From: an uncultured Myxococcales bacterium
GTDB taxonomy: Bacteria; Myxococcota_A; UBA9042
DNA length: 64,000 nt
NCBI GenBank assembly: GCA_903840165.1
Contig: CAIMEY010000043.1
Location: forward strand, 1-64,000
Direction of reading: 5' to 3'
The notes beneath the pieces were generated by a model. The model saw nothing but the letters and a program-made list of their open reading frames with translations. It searched no databases and was not told the origin of the DNA. The position numbers and the translations under genes are program-made. Shown piece by piece: positions 46,301-53,224 of the stretch (the stretch's first letter is position 1; every line of letters begins with the position of its first letter).

Positions 46301-47704
46301 AACAAGCTCAGCCAGTTGAATGGTACCTTGCGCTACCGCCGTATCTACGTCGATCCGTCGGTGCCGCCGCAGTTGGACTTCTACTTGTCGATGACCGTGT
46401 CCAACCAGAACTGTGGCGTCGATGACTTCCAGTTGCTGATCAACAACCAGAAGATCATGGAGCGTTGCACGGATACCGATCCGCTCAAGTATGAGCCCAA
46501 CAGCAAGTACGAGCACGTGACCCTGGACTTGACGCCCTATGCCGGCAGCTACATCGACCTCAACTTTGTGGCCGCTGCAGGTGTGGACGACAAGACCTCG
46601 GGTACCATCGACATCGACAACTTGCGCATGACCGGCATGTGCGGTCCTGGCTGCATGGGCATGAACTTTGAACCGGATGTGGCTGATCCGAACAATCCGC
46701 CAGCCGATCCGTTCCAGGGTTCCTTGTTGCAGCCGACCGCCATCGCTGCGACCAGTGCGGCGTACTTGAGTTGGGCGCCTTCGGCCCAGGGCGCGCACTC
46801 GTTCAAGACGGAATTGCTGGCCAAGTACACAGGATTGCCGACCGGTGGCAAGGCCCAGACGACCACCTTCACGGTGCCCCTGCTGCGTCCGGTCAAGAAT
46901 GACGTCACCGGCGTGACCGACAAGCTGTACTTCGCCATCAAGTCGACCAACGTCGGCGACCAGACCTGCGGTGCGGACGACTTGACGATCAACTTGGGCA
47001 ACAAGGTGATCTACAAGCGTTGCGACAACACCAACGGCTGGAAGGTGGAATCGGTCGATTTGGCCGACTACGCCAGCCAGACGCTCGACCTGACGGTTGT
47101 GGTGAATTCCGGAGCAGGTGCAGGCAGTTCGGGTACGTTTGAAATCGACGACATTGCCATTGCCGGTAGTTGCACCTACGGCTGCTTCGTGGAGCACTTC
47201 AACGACAGCACGGTTTGGGAAACGTCGTCGACGGATAACAAGAGCTTGGCACCTTGGAAGATTCTGGCGTCCAATCCGCCGGGACCGACCTCGCCGGCCA
47301 ATGCCATGTATGCGGGCTTTGACAAGGCACTGACCCCGGCGCTGAAGTCCAATGCCATGACTACGGCGAGCTACAAGAAGGGCTTTGCAGTATCGGTACT
47401 TGGCGGCACCTGGGCGGCGACGGTCAACGTTTCCACCAGCCCAACGCAGTGCGCCCTGGCCTTGAGGATGTGCTTGGTCGCTCCAACCACCGATTTGACC
47501 AAGGTCTTCGGTGACTTGGATGGCAATTACACAGTCGGTTCGGTGTGCAACTCGACCAATGGCTGGACCAATGGCCTGATTACCGGCGACCTCAAGCAGC
47601 CGGTCTGGGGCATGATGGCCAACCCGTGCATGGTCATTGGCCACCCAGACATGTTGCCGGCCGCCAAGGCTTATGTGGATGACTGGGTTGTGATGTGTAA
47701 CTAA
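40304..47704 (+). CDS. Giant Cys-rich repeat lipoprotein with triplicated beta-rich C-terminal domains
   Basis: 2466 residues. The ATG at 40304 follows GGGGAGG. The signal peptide ends in lipobox IGAGC (Cys26). Residues 27-90 are an acidic Asp/Ala/Thr linker. Residues about 92-1945 are almost entirely Cys-rich modules. Type 1, the commonest, is CDDGNPCTxDxCDxxxGC (CTDC-like). Type 2, a longer unit of about 60 residues (CNxDxNGCTxGDxC, then DCS and CxxGxCKS), occupies roughly residues 1370-1845. Type 3, a unit with CKQYDDTNLCNGQWKC-like sequence, occurs three times, near residues 595, 750 and 1296. The last 520 residues form three related beta-rich units without repeats. It is probably a long disulfide-stiffened surface stalk ending in binding domains. 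Substrate unknown. Confidence 0.87.
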   Translation: MRCGLGLSRNFSTLTVAAMLLIGAGCSGGTKTGPTVTDQDTDDAAVDAGIDGSTDQDAPTADVAADADAVSPGGDVDAGSPGDTADTIGNTCTSDDQCKGDASKCLTGYCNAGTCDVKSAADGTTCDDGKECTGPDKCTAGTCAGVADGSACVKKDDKGNPLPCWVGQCKADFTCDFVGAQLGSPCDDGSLCTENDGCVAGHACNGTPKNCDDGKDCTTDSCDLASGCSNTVDMLNLCSDGNACTAQDACAKSGECVGAKVVICDDSNPCTIDTCDPKSGCKFSPAAAGAACQTNDLCQTAAGVCNAGQCKGQPNPAVSDGNDCTTDNCTVPAGATKAVITHAAANGASCDDGDPCTKVDTCVQDQCQGAKLVCNDGNSCTEDQCDPLKCATDSGGVKTCGLCAYAPLADGATCTDNNLCTSNDACQTGACKGTDWATSGQCEDKNDCTSDTCQPGSGCQHNAKDLAACNDGNPCTIADKCAGSSCQGSTKDCADTNKCTKDSCNVQNGACAHDTFVGPCDDGDACTSGDLCVDGTCGGVKLDCNDNNPCTNDICDTKQGCIHANVGGGTPCDDGFSCTSGDQCDTGKCIGGKDTCVKCATDGECKQYDDTNLCNGQWKCMTGHPTLGKVCSIDTKTIITCDASKDLECAKNTCDPNSGSCSVIKKNVGVTCSAGDKCVQNATCQANGSCVGIPVVCDDKNPCTTDSCNKILGCGYTAVADATTCDDNNVCTPSSACKTGKCIGSENTCKCKNDAACAVYDDGDLCNGVQACLQNPLNPTDPTDTVCQQKVNSVVNCPALAGQPCNDNLCNTKTGLCAPVAKVDGLMCDDSNACTFGETCSKGVCSAVAVDPKILCDDKNLCTVDVCDKVFGCANAPLAQGGLCNDSNACTQNDNCDVNGICAGAKVNCDDQNPCTIDVCDKVKGCSSVIQDGSSCDDGNPCTVKDSCINGACAGSALDCNDKDPCTVDACDGNGGCKHVSIDGQGCNDGDACTTGDICTADKCVGKAIVCDDGNACTVDACKNGACGFTVAVGTPCDDGSVCTTGDACDAKGTCSPKIVLDCKTGSACIVNFGCSPTTGCINQFDDTKVCDDGDACTQNDHCKLGGCQGTTNGVCPDDNNVCTVDSCDSKVGCLYKQNTCDDKNPCTVDTCDKVLGCQHENVDGAKCDDGNKCHQGGQCFGAQCQTVAVTCDDKNTCTIDSCDVKLGCVFTPADPTTVTCDDGNPCTDNGCDLAGTCTATNKVCDDGNPCTADSCNALKGCVTSDLTDNTKCDDGDGCTTGTVCQGGICSGGIVSCSYCNVANGDKDCAFLDNNNKCDGTFVCALDKNLNKAVCTPKPEPVVCDSTGDLACSTNTCNPASGKCEMLQSLNGSKCSDGLGCTVGDSCNNGVCVAGQPNSCAGVKDACNDAKCLEDPSPAGFVCIALPKDGSPACDSDGSGCTANDFCAAGKCQKGAAVDCSGVAKACQVAACKSTGTNSFTCAVTLAVDGTPCDDGQLCTEGDACKAGQCTSGTKPHDCSGMATLCANGACDKTGNAGTGACVPVAKNEGGSCNADDNGCTVGDICLSGTCVPGQPPNDCDSLTAACATGACKSTGGATYTCVGAPKPDKLPCEADNNGCTVGDSCAAGACKAGTAQDCSAKTSADGCLVGTCKSLGASANTCITAPAPIGQSCNSDNNGCTKGDACNKDGACLPGPAVDCLAFTGTCSTGVCQSKGASTFVCNGNNKPDGTSCDADTNGCTVGDKCTAGKCVPGAAPDCSAKAGNNVCMTGTCLNAGSDKYQCDAASLKDGTACNADKNGCTVDDSCQLGFCTKGDLQTCSAFSGLCGDAACNSTGDNTYKCDVTAKPSYPALVPPVSCTPTDSPTKCATGYACTTLNKDAVPPTGQCDPTVTVYCDDGDACTQADACFAGACKSGQPMNCDDKDPCTLDACKAGKCTNTVIAGCSACVMEKFDQASPPGFMTLSDEKAFISWAASDKAPYAGTQNYRVTWKGPPTNANKLSQLNGTLRYRRIYVDPSVPPQLDFYLSMTVSNQNCGVDDFQLLINNQKIMERCTDTDPLKYEPNSKYEHVTLDLTPYAGSYIDLNFVAAAGVDDKTSGTIDIDNLRMTGMCGPGCMGMNFEPDVADPNNPPADPFQGSLLQPTAIAATSAAYLSWAPSAQGAHSFKTELLAKYTGLPTGGKAQTTTFTVPLLRPVKNDVTGVTDKLYFAIKSTNVGDQTCGADDLTINLGNKVIYKRCDNTNGWKVESVDLADYASQTLDLTVVVNSGAGAGSSGTFEIDDIAIAGSCTYGCFVEHFNDSTVWETSSTDNKSLAPWKILASNPPGPTSPANAMYAGFDKALTPALKSNAMTTASYKKGFAVSVLGGTWAATVNVSTSPTQCALALRMCLVAPTTDLTKVFGDLDGNYTVGSVCNSTNGWTNGLITGDLKQPVWGMMANPCMVIGHPDMLPAAKAYVDDWVVMCN
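40577..46140 (+). repeat. Tandem array of Cys/Asp-rich coding repeats
   Basis: Codons of the type TGC-GAC-GAC/GAT-GGC-AAC-N3-TGC-ACC recur at irregular spacings of about 60-130 bases. Copies differ at many positions, so the array is old rather than freshly amplified. Three module types are present: the commonest throughout, a second at about 44410-45850, and a third at about 42085-42330, 42545-42770 and 44190-44415. Confidence 0.85.
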
Positions 47705-47727
47705 GCCAACCTACGGTTGTTTCGCTG

Positions 47728-47785
47728 TCGACCGTCTGTCTCTGCCTCTCTCGTGAGGGGTGTGACAGGCGGTCGATGGCTTTTT
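47728..47785 (+). terminator. Intrinsic terminator of the giant Cys-rich lipoprotein gene
   Basis: TCGACCGTCTGTC (47728-47740) pairs with GACAGGCGGTCGA (47764-47776) over 13 bp with a single G-U pair, and is followed by TGGCTTTTT. It begins 24 bases after the stop codon. Confidence 0.75.
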
Positions 47786-47941
47786 GGACCAGTCCGTGGC
47801 GCGAACCCGGCGTGGAGTGGCCTAAGATCCTGAGAAGTCATGGGGAAATGGGCACGCCATGACCCTGGCTTACCTGCCGCCATAGAAGCGATCAGGGGCA
47901 GTAAGCTGCACGCTGAAACGAGAACACTGTATTGATAACGG

Positions 47942-48916
47942 CTATTTGTCGCTGAGTTCCAGACTCGACGAGCGAAACAACTGCGATAAGATCGCGCAGG
48001 TTTCAATCGGTCTCAGGCCTGCTTGGTCGATCACCGCCTGCAGGGAACGACCATCGAGCAAGGCCGTGACGATGGCGATCTTCTCCACCTTGAAATAGCC
48101 TTGGGGCATGCCCTGTTCGCCCAAGCGTGTCCGCCCACTTCGCTGCCACGGACCGAGGACGCTTTCATAGTACTCGAGCAGCCTGCCTTCATTATGCCCA
48201 AGAAATTCTTCCACTTGAGGCGTGATCGGCGCGATGGCCAGCAAGCGCTCTAAGGAAATGAGTGCGCCTTCGCGGTCGCCGATCTCAAACAGGGCGCCGA
48301 TGTCCTCGTACAAGGTCTGGCCCATGAAGGCCGGCATGACGCTTTGCTTGTGGCGAATTTTGCGTTTAATATCAGGACCTGAGAGGACGATCGTCTGCGC
48401 TTCGGCCCTTTCCCGGCGTTCGCGGGAGCCAGCGCGCACAAAGGCTTCAGCGACGTCGATGGTCTCGGCGTCGTCGACCTCATCGGGCGAAAGCTCAATC
48501 GCACCATCGTCTTCTGCGGTCTGGGGCGCGGCACTTGGGCTGGGAGCTGCGGACGCGTGTCGGCGGTCTGCTTCAGCTACCGCGGCTCGGGCCGCCTCAG
48601 TCAGCGATTGGTGGCCCAACGCGGGCATCTGCTGGGTGACGCGTTCTTCGGCACTGCTGCGATCGGTAAGCTGGGATTGTTCAATTGCTGCAGGGGCTTG
48701 CAGGTCCAATGTTGCCGCCAGGTCAGTCGGAACTGCCAGGGCCAATTGGTCGAGAACGGCGTCCAACGACGCCAGCGCTGCCAGCAACCCCACGGCACGT
48801 GGCTCAAGGGGCACACCGACAACCGCCAAGTGGCGCTGGACCGCCCACTGGGCGTTTTCCGCGGCCGCCAAGGGATCGCGGGGCACATCGGGTTCAATGG
48901 CAAAGCTTGAGACCAA
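47942..48916 (-). CDS. Unrecognised cytoplasmic protein with TPR-like and helix-turn-helix-like C-terminal parts
   Basis: 324 residues. The start is TTG at 48916 behind AGAGGTCC, with no ATG until much later, so the start is uncertain. No signal peptide or membrane segment is seen. Residues 1-160 are helical and acidic with a Ser/Pro/Ala-rich middle. Residues 210-262 contain a TPR-like pair (ALFEIGDREGALISLERLLAI, then FLGHNEGRLLEYYESVLGP). The last 50 residues (IAIVTALLDGRSLQAVIDQAGL, then CAILSQLF) look like a small winged-helix-type module often found at the ends of deltaproteobacterial signalling proteins. A regulatory or scaffold role is plausible. It diverges from the RluD-type gene across 190 bases. 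Confidence 0.7.
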   Translation of the reverse strand: MVSSFAIEPDVPRDPLAAAENAQWAVQRHLAVVGVPLEPRAVGLLAALASLDAVLDQLALAVPTDLAATLDLQAPAAIEQSQLTDRSSAEERVTQQMPALGHQSLTEAARAAVAEADRRHASAAPSPSAAPQTAEDDGAIELSPDEVDDAETIDVAEAFVRAGSRERRERAEAQTIVLSGPDIKRKIRHKQSVMPAFMGQTLYEDIGALFEIGDREGALISLERLLAIAPITPQVEEFLGHNEGRLLEYYESVLGPWQRSGRTRLGEQGMPQGYFKVEKIAIVTALLDGRSLQAVIDQAGLRPIETCAILSQLFRSSSLELSDK

Positions 48917-49106
48917 AGCCAGGACCTCTGGGGCTGCGGATGCCTAGTGCACATCCAGGGTATTTCGAGTTGCGCGAAAGCCTGCTTCCGTCCGCACGCC
49001 GGACACCGGCTTGGTCGCTTGGGGACTGGGCCGGCTCGTGGCATCATACGCTAGTGTGTGGCCTTTGCCTACTTGAACAGTCGGGCGCACTCGGGAAGGT
49101 CCGGCG

Positions 49107-50033
49107 ATGCAACCCCATTTAGAATTCCTCATTGCGCAAAGTGATCACAATGCCCGTCTCGACGCGGCCATGGCCCGCATCAGTGGGCAAAGCCGTCAGG
49201 CGGTCCAGCGGGCGATTGCCGATGGCGCTGTTTACGTGGACGGTTCGCGGCAATCGGTCGTCGCTTTTCGCGTGCGGGCCGGGCAGACGGTTCGCTGGAT
49301 GCCAGCCGCGCCCGATCGCGGTCACATTGGCCAAGGTCTGGTGGATATTGTCTTTCAGGACGAGTCCTTGTGCATTGTCGACAAGCCCGCCGGCCTGCCC
49401 AGCCAGCAACCACCGCGGGGCGGCGACGCGATGGAGCAGCGCTTGGCCCTCTGGCTGCGCGATCAGCCTGGGCAGCCGACGCCGGGGCAAGTGCACCGCC
49501 TGGATCGCGACGTTTCTGGGCTGCTGATGTACGGACTGGGTGCAGAGGCAACTTCGAATCTTGCGGAACAGTTGAAGAATCACACGGCCCGCCGCCGTTA
49601 CCTGGCCTTGGTGCGCACTGCTGTGCCGCCCGTGGCACAGACGATTTCCGAGCCGATTGCTCAGCAAAGTCCTGGCGTGATGCGACTTTGTGCGACGGGC
49701 ATGCCAGCGCAGACCCGTGTGCTGCCGTTGGCCTTTGACGCCAGGGCGCAGTTGGCCCTGCTGCTGATCGAGCTGGACACGGGGCGAACCCATCAAATTC
49801 GTTTGCATTGCGCATGGGCCATTGGTGCCTTGGTGGGCGACGTCCAATACGGCGATCGCAAACAGGAACCGCAGCTTCCACGCGTGGGCCTGCACGCTGC
49901 GGCCCTGCGTTTGCGCCATCCGTTCACGGGGCAAGATCTGGAGGTGCAGCGCTTGCCAGGTCGCGATTTCTGGCAGCTCGCTGGCGATGCCAATCTGCCA
50001 CTGCCTGATAACTGGCTGCAAGTGCAGGTTTAA
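49107..50033 (+). CDS. RluD-like 23S rRNA pseudouridine synthase (S4 plus catalytic domain)
   Basis: 308 residues. The N-terminal S4 RNA-binding domain (ARLDAAMARISGQSRQAVQR, then GAVYVDG) precedes the catalytic domain, where HRLDRDVSG gives nucleophile Asp133. Other landmarks are LCIVDKPAGLPSQ, RRRYLALV and DTGRTHQIRLHCAWAIGALVGD. The layout matches RluC/RluD. GGAAGGT lies seven bases before the ATG. The next gene begins at the base after its TAA, so the two are co-transcribed. The specific rRNA sites cannot be deduced. It is the second RluA-family enzyme in the window; the other, at 23467, lacks the S4 domain. Confidence 0.9.
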   Translation: MQPHLEFLIAQSDHNARLDAAMARISGQSRQAVQRAIADGAVYVDGSRQSVVAFRVRAGQTVRWMPAAPDRGHIGQGLVDIVFQDESLCIVDKPAGLPSQQPPRGGDAMEQRLALWLRDQPGQPTPGQVHRLDRDVSGLLMYGLGAEATSNLAEQLKNHTARRRYLALVRTAVPPVAQTISEPIAQQSPGVMRLCATGMPAQTRVLPLAFDARAQLALLLIELDTGRTHQIRLHCAWAIGALVGDVQYGDRKQEPQLPRVGLHAAALRLRHPFTGQDLEVQRLPGRDFWQLAGDANLPLPDNWLQVQV

Positions 50034-50906
50034 ATGCCGGTCTTGGCCGACAAGCCAGTTCTCATCGTCGGTGCGACGGGACGCCTTGGCCGCGCCGTGG
50101 TGGCTGCCTTGGGTCCGACCAATGTTCGGGCAGTTGCGCGCAATCGCTGCGAAATTGCCGAGCAGTGGCCCTCTTTTGTTGCCGCTGATGCCGCCAATGC
50201 CAAGGCGCTGCGTCCCTTGCTGCAGGGTGTGCGAGCCGTTGTTCACACCGCGCTTTTTCAACCAGATCAAGCGATTGCCTTGTTGCAAGCCGATCCGCCA
50301 CCAGGGCTGCCTCTGCTGTGGTTTTCATCGCTAGCGGCGCGGCCTTTGTCTGTATGGACTGAGCCACCGCAGGCACCCAGTTGGCAGCCCCTCGATGAGT
50401 ATGGCCAAGGGAAATACGAGGTTGAGCGCCTACTTACAGCGCGTTGGCCAGGGCCCGTCACGACCGTGCTGATCAGCCAAGTGGTCGCCGTCGATGATGC
50501 GAAAGCGCGCGAAATCAAGTATTTACAGGACTTTGCGTCAACTGGATCCATTGCGGTCGCCGGCCTGGCGCAAAACCGTCCTGCCGTTATCGACGCCGGT
50601 ACGGCCGCAGCCTGGGTGGCTTGGGCTTTGCAGCAAAAAGACCAAGCGTTAGGCCCGGTTTATCTGACCCACCCGCACCCGGAGCCCTTGCAGGTTCTGC
50701 TGGAGGCGCTGCTGCGGGGGGCTGGTCTGGGGCCCCTGCGCTTGCGCGCACCGTCCTCAGGCCAAAGGACCGTCCACAGTGGCAGTGACGAGGTGGTTCG
50801 GCTCCATGAAATGTTAGCGCAATTGCCCGCCGATTTTCCTTGGCCTCCCCTGCCCGATGCCTACCAAGCGCTGGGGCGGTTTCTCGCCACCCGCAGCCTG
50901 TGTTAG
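50034..50906 (+). CDS. Atypical short-chain dehydrogenase / NAD(P)-binding epimerase-like protein
   Basis: 290 residues. The N-terminal Rossmann motif VLIVGATGRLGRAVVAAL binds NAD(P). FVAADAANAKALRPLL matches the DxxD adenine-binding strand. VVHTALF and LLWFSSLAA follow in the usual extended-SDR positions, and YGQGKYEVERLL gives a Tyr-x3-Lys-like pair (YGQGK), so catalysis is possible. The second half resembles NmrA/atypical SDR proteins that act as sensors or reductases on unknown substrates. Its start follows the preceding TAA directly, and the prepilin peptidase start lies 10 bases after its stop. Confidence 0.75.
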   Translation: MPVLADKPVLIVGATGRLGRAVVAALGPTNVRAVARNRCEIAEQWPSFVAADAANAKALRPLLQGVRAVVHTALFQPDQAIALLQADPPPGLPLLWFSSLAARPLSVWTEPPQAPSWQPLDEYGQGKYEVERLLTARWPGPVTTVLISQVVAVDDAKAREIKYLQDFASTGSIAVAGLAQNRPAVIDAGTAAAWVAWALQQKDQALGPVYLTHPHPEPLQVLLEALLRGAGLGPLRLRAPSSGQRTVHSGSDEVVRLHEMLAQLPADFPWPPLPDAYQALGRFLATRSLC

Positions 50907-50916
50907 CCTGAGCAGC

Positions 50917-51774
50917 GTGCAGATCGTCCTTGCCATCGCCTATGGATTCGCATTGCTCTGGGGCGCGCTCTGGGGCTCTTTCCTCAATGTTGTCGTGTAC
51001 CGCCTGCCCGCGGGCCTGTCGGTGGTCCGGCCGAGATCGCGTTGCCCGGGCTGTCTGCGACCGATCGTCTGGTGGCAGAACGTGCCCATCGTTTCCTGGG
51101 CCCTGCTCCGTGGTCGCTGCTTTCATTGTAAGATGGCTATTTCTCTGCGCTATCCTGCTGTCGAGACGGTCGTTGCCGCCCTGAGCGTGGCCGTGGTCAT
51201 GCCGTGGTTGCCTATAGCCCTGCAGGGAGATCTCGAGCCTTGGCGCTTGGTTATCGCAGTCCTGGGCGAACAAGCGTTTGTCTTTGCCCTGGTGGCCATT
51301 GCGCTCATCGATGCCGATACCTTCATGGTCCCGGACGTGATCAGCCTGCCTCTTGTGATTCTTGGGCTTTTACTCAGCGTCGTCGTTGGCCCTGCGCGCG
51401 GTGTGTCCTGGCAAATTGCGGGCACCGGGGCTCTGCTAGGCGGAGGTGGTTTACTTGTGATTCAATGGGGTTATGCGCGGTTGACGGGACGCGAAGGGCT
51501 CGGCACTGGCGACGTCAAACTCCTGGCCGCCATCGGCGCAGTGCTGGGGATCGTAGCGCTACCGGCGGTGATGCTGTTGGCGGCCCTGCAAGGCCTTGGC
51601 TTTGCCCTGGTCTACGCCTTGGTGTCAGGTGGAAAAGTCAAAGAGGAACGTGGGCTTGCTAGCCTTCGTCACCTTGCCTTGCCCTTTGGCCCCTTCCTTG
51701 CGCTGGCGGCGATCCAGTGGCTCCTGCTGCGCCCCGTGTGGCTGCAACTAGGCCACCGCTACCTTGGTCTGTGA
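50917..51774 (+). CDS. pilD: Prepilin peptidase (type IV leader peptidase and N-methyltransferase)
   Basis: About 285 residues. The start is probably GTG at 50917, just before the first transmembrane helix (IVLAIAYGFALLWGALWGSFLNV); its ribosome-binding site is weak. The cytoplasmic loop carries two Cys pairs (CPGC and CFHC) for zinc. The two catalytic aspartates of this aspartic protease family are in ALIDADTFMVPD and GTGDVKLLAA. Around eight transmembrane helices are visible. It cleaves and N-methylates type IV pilins or type II secretion pseudopilins at the cytoplasmic membrane. No pilin or secretion gene is within the window. The stop is followed two bases later by the histidine kinase ATG, which suggests an operon. 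Confidence 0.92.
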   Translation: MQIVLAIAYGFALLWGALWGSFLNVVVYRLPAGLSVVRPRSRCPGCLRPIVWWQNVPIVSWALLRGRCFHCKMAISLRYPAVETVVAALSVAVVMPWLPIALQGDLEPWRLVIAVLGEQAFVFALVAIALIDADTFMVPDVISLPLVILGLLLSVVVGPARGVSWQIAGTGALLGGGGLLVIQWGYARLTGREGLGTGDVKLLAAIGAVLGIVALPAVMLLAALQGLGFALVYALVSGGKVKEERGLASLRHLALPFGPFLALAAIQWLLLRPVWLQLGHRYLGL

Positions 51775-51776
51775 CC

Positions 51777-52949
51777 ATGTGGGCGCGCCGACGAGGTTTT
51801 TCCGCCCTGCTTTGGACCCTGGTCGCCGTATTATTGGCCGCCGGTAGTCTTGGGTCCTTGCTCCTGCGGCAGTTGGCGGATGTGGCCGGGCAACAGCTTG
51901 TCAATCCTGGGCAAAATGCTGACGCTGCCCTGCACGGGCAATGGGTCGGGGCCGAAGTTGCCCTGTGGCTGGGCCTAACGGCGATCGGCGCTCTAGGTTT
52001 AGCCTTAGGTTTAGCACTTTTACGCCTAGGCCTCGTTGGCCCCCTGGAACGACTGGCCCGCTTGGCGCAACCGCATCCCAGCCCCGCCGACTCAGCCAAT
52101 GAACTACTGAGAATTGAAGACGTTTTACAGTCTTTACGCCGCGACTTGGGCCGCGACCAGGCGGACTTGCACGCCCAACTCGGAGCAGCCCAAGCCTTGC
52201 GCGATGTGGCGGAACAGGCCGTTTCCCACCTTCAGCAGGCCGATCGCTTGGCTTTGGTGGGGCGCGTTGCGGTCGGCGTCGCGCATGAAGTAGGCAATCC
52301 TCTTGCTGTTTTGGTCGCGTCCTTGGACATGCTGCGCCAGTACGAACAGGACGGTGCGCCCGTGGACGATCGCATGCGTTGCGTGGAGCGCGCAGAGCAG
52401 GCAGCTCAGCGAATTCATACGATTCTCGCGGACTTAAGCGAGCCTGGGTTACACCAGACGCGGCAAAAGGACCGCCCTTGTGACCTGGCCGCCGTGGCCT
52501 TGCGCGTGGTGCAACTGGCTGAAATCCATCCGCGTTGTAAGCAGTTGCAGTTGACTTTGGCGGCCGGCGAATCGAGCCATCCGGCCGATGCTTCGGCCAG
52601 CCATGTCGAACAGATTCTGCTCAATTTGGTCGTCAATGCTGCGGATGCCACAGCGGGCCTTGGGCATGTGCATCTATCGATTACGCAAGAAGATACTCAG
52701 CAAGTCATCGCCGTAGCCGATGATGGACCCGGTCTGCCCGCCGGCGACCCCGAGCGGCTTTTTGAACCCTTCGTTTCCACCAAAGGTCAGGCAGGATGGG
52801 GACTTGGTCTGGCTGTGAGTCGTCGCATCGCCCAGGGCTACGGCGGCACGCTCACGGCCCAGTCGCCGCCGGCCGGTGGCGCTGAGTTCACGCTACGCCT
52901 GCCGATGCCTTCCGCACAGCGCCGGCGGAGTCGCATCCAGCACGCCTAG
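51777..52949 (+). CDS. Membrane-bound sensor histidine kinase
   Basis: 390 residues. The ATG at 51777 follows the preceding TGA by two bases. Two transmembrane helices (residues 9-30 and 58-85) flank a small periplasmic segment of about 28 residues. A coiled-coil linker leads to the dimerisation domain with phospho-acceptor His170 in VAHEVGNPLAVL. The ATPase domain has the N box (LLNLVVNAADAT), G1 (VADDGPGLP), the F box (LFEPFVSTK) and G2 (GWGLGLAVSR). This is the NtrB/PilS-like type of kinase. No response regulator is adjacent. Its position after the prepilin peptidase makes a role in pilus control conceivable, but that is inference. Confidence 0.9.
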   Translation: MWARRRGFSALLWTLVAVLLAAGSLGSLLLRQLADVAGQQLVNPGQNADAALHGQWVGAEVALWLGLTAIGALGLALGLALLRLGLVGPLERLARLAQPHPSPADSANELLRIEDVLQSLRRDLGRDQADLHAQLGAAQALRDVAEQAVSHLQQADRLALVGRVAVGVAHEVGNPLAVLVASLDMLRQYEQDGAPVDDRMRCVERAEQAAQRIHTILADLSEPGLHQTRQKDRPCDLAAVALRVVQLAEIHPRCKQLQLTLAAGESSHPADASASHVEQILLNLVVNAADATAGLGHVHLSITQEDTQQVIAVADDGPGLPAGDPERLFEPFVSTKGQAGWGLGLAVSRRIAQGYGGTLTAQSPPAGGAEFTLRLPMPSAQRRRSRIQHA

Positions 52950-53018
52950 AATTCGCGGCAACAGCGCAAAGTTGTTCAAGGCAAGAAGGGTTTGCGGGCG
53001 TGGCGCTGACCGCGAGGT

Positions 53019-53047
53019 TTGACCGTCCCTTCGCGGTCTGCTATACC
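53019..53047 (+). promoter_or_regulatory. Sigma-70-type promoter for yajC-secD-secF
   Basis: TTGACC (53019-53024) and TATACC (53042-53047) are separated by exactly 17 bases. The -35 box matches five of six consensus bases and the -10 box four of six. It would start a transcript near 53054, giving a leader of about 170 bases before yajC. A short inverted repeat (GACCG/CGGTC) lies in the spacer. Confidence 0.5.
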
Positions 53048-53224
53048 GGCGCGGCTCTACGCCTAGGCTCGAAAGGGCTTTAGGGGAAAGAGCAGTAGTT
53101 TCAGAATCTTTTGGCAGACCTTGTTCCCGCACTGTCCCCAACTGCTATTTGGCCAGTGCAATTCCAGGCTCAGGCGTTCCTGCCGCGATCAACCGCAGGT
53201 AACCTCGGGCCAGGTGGCGTAGAT

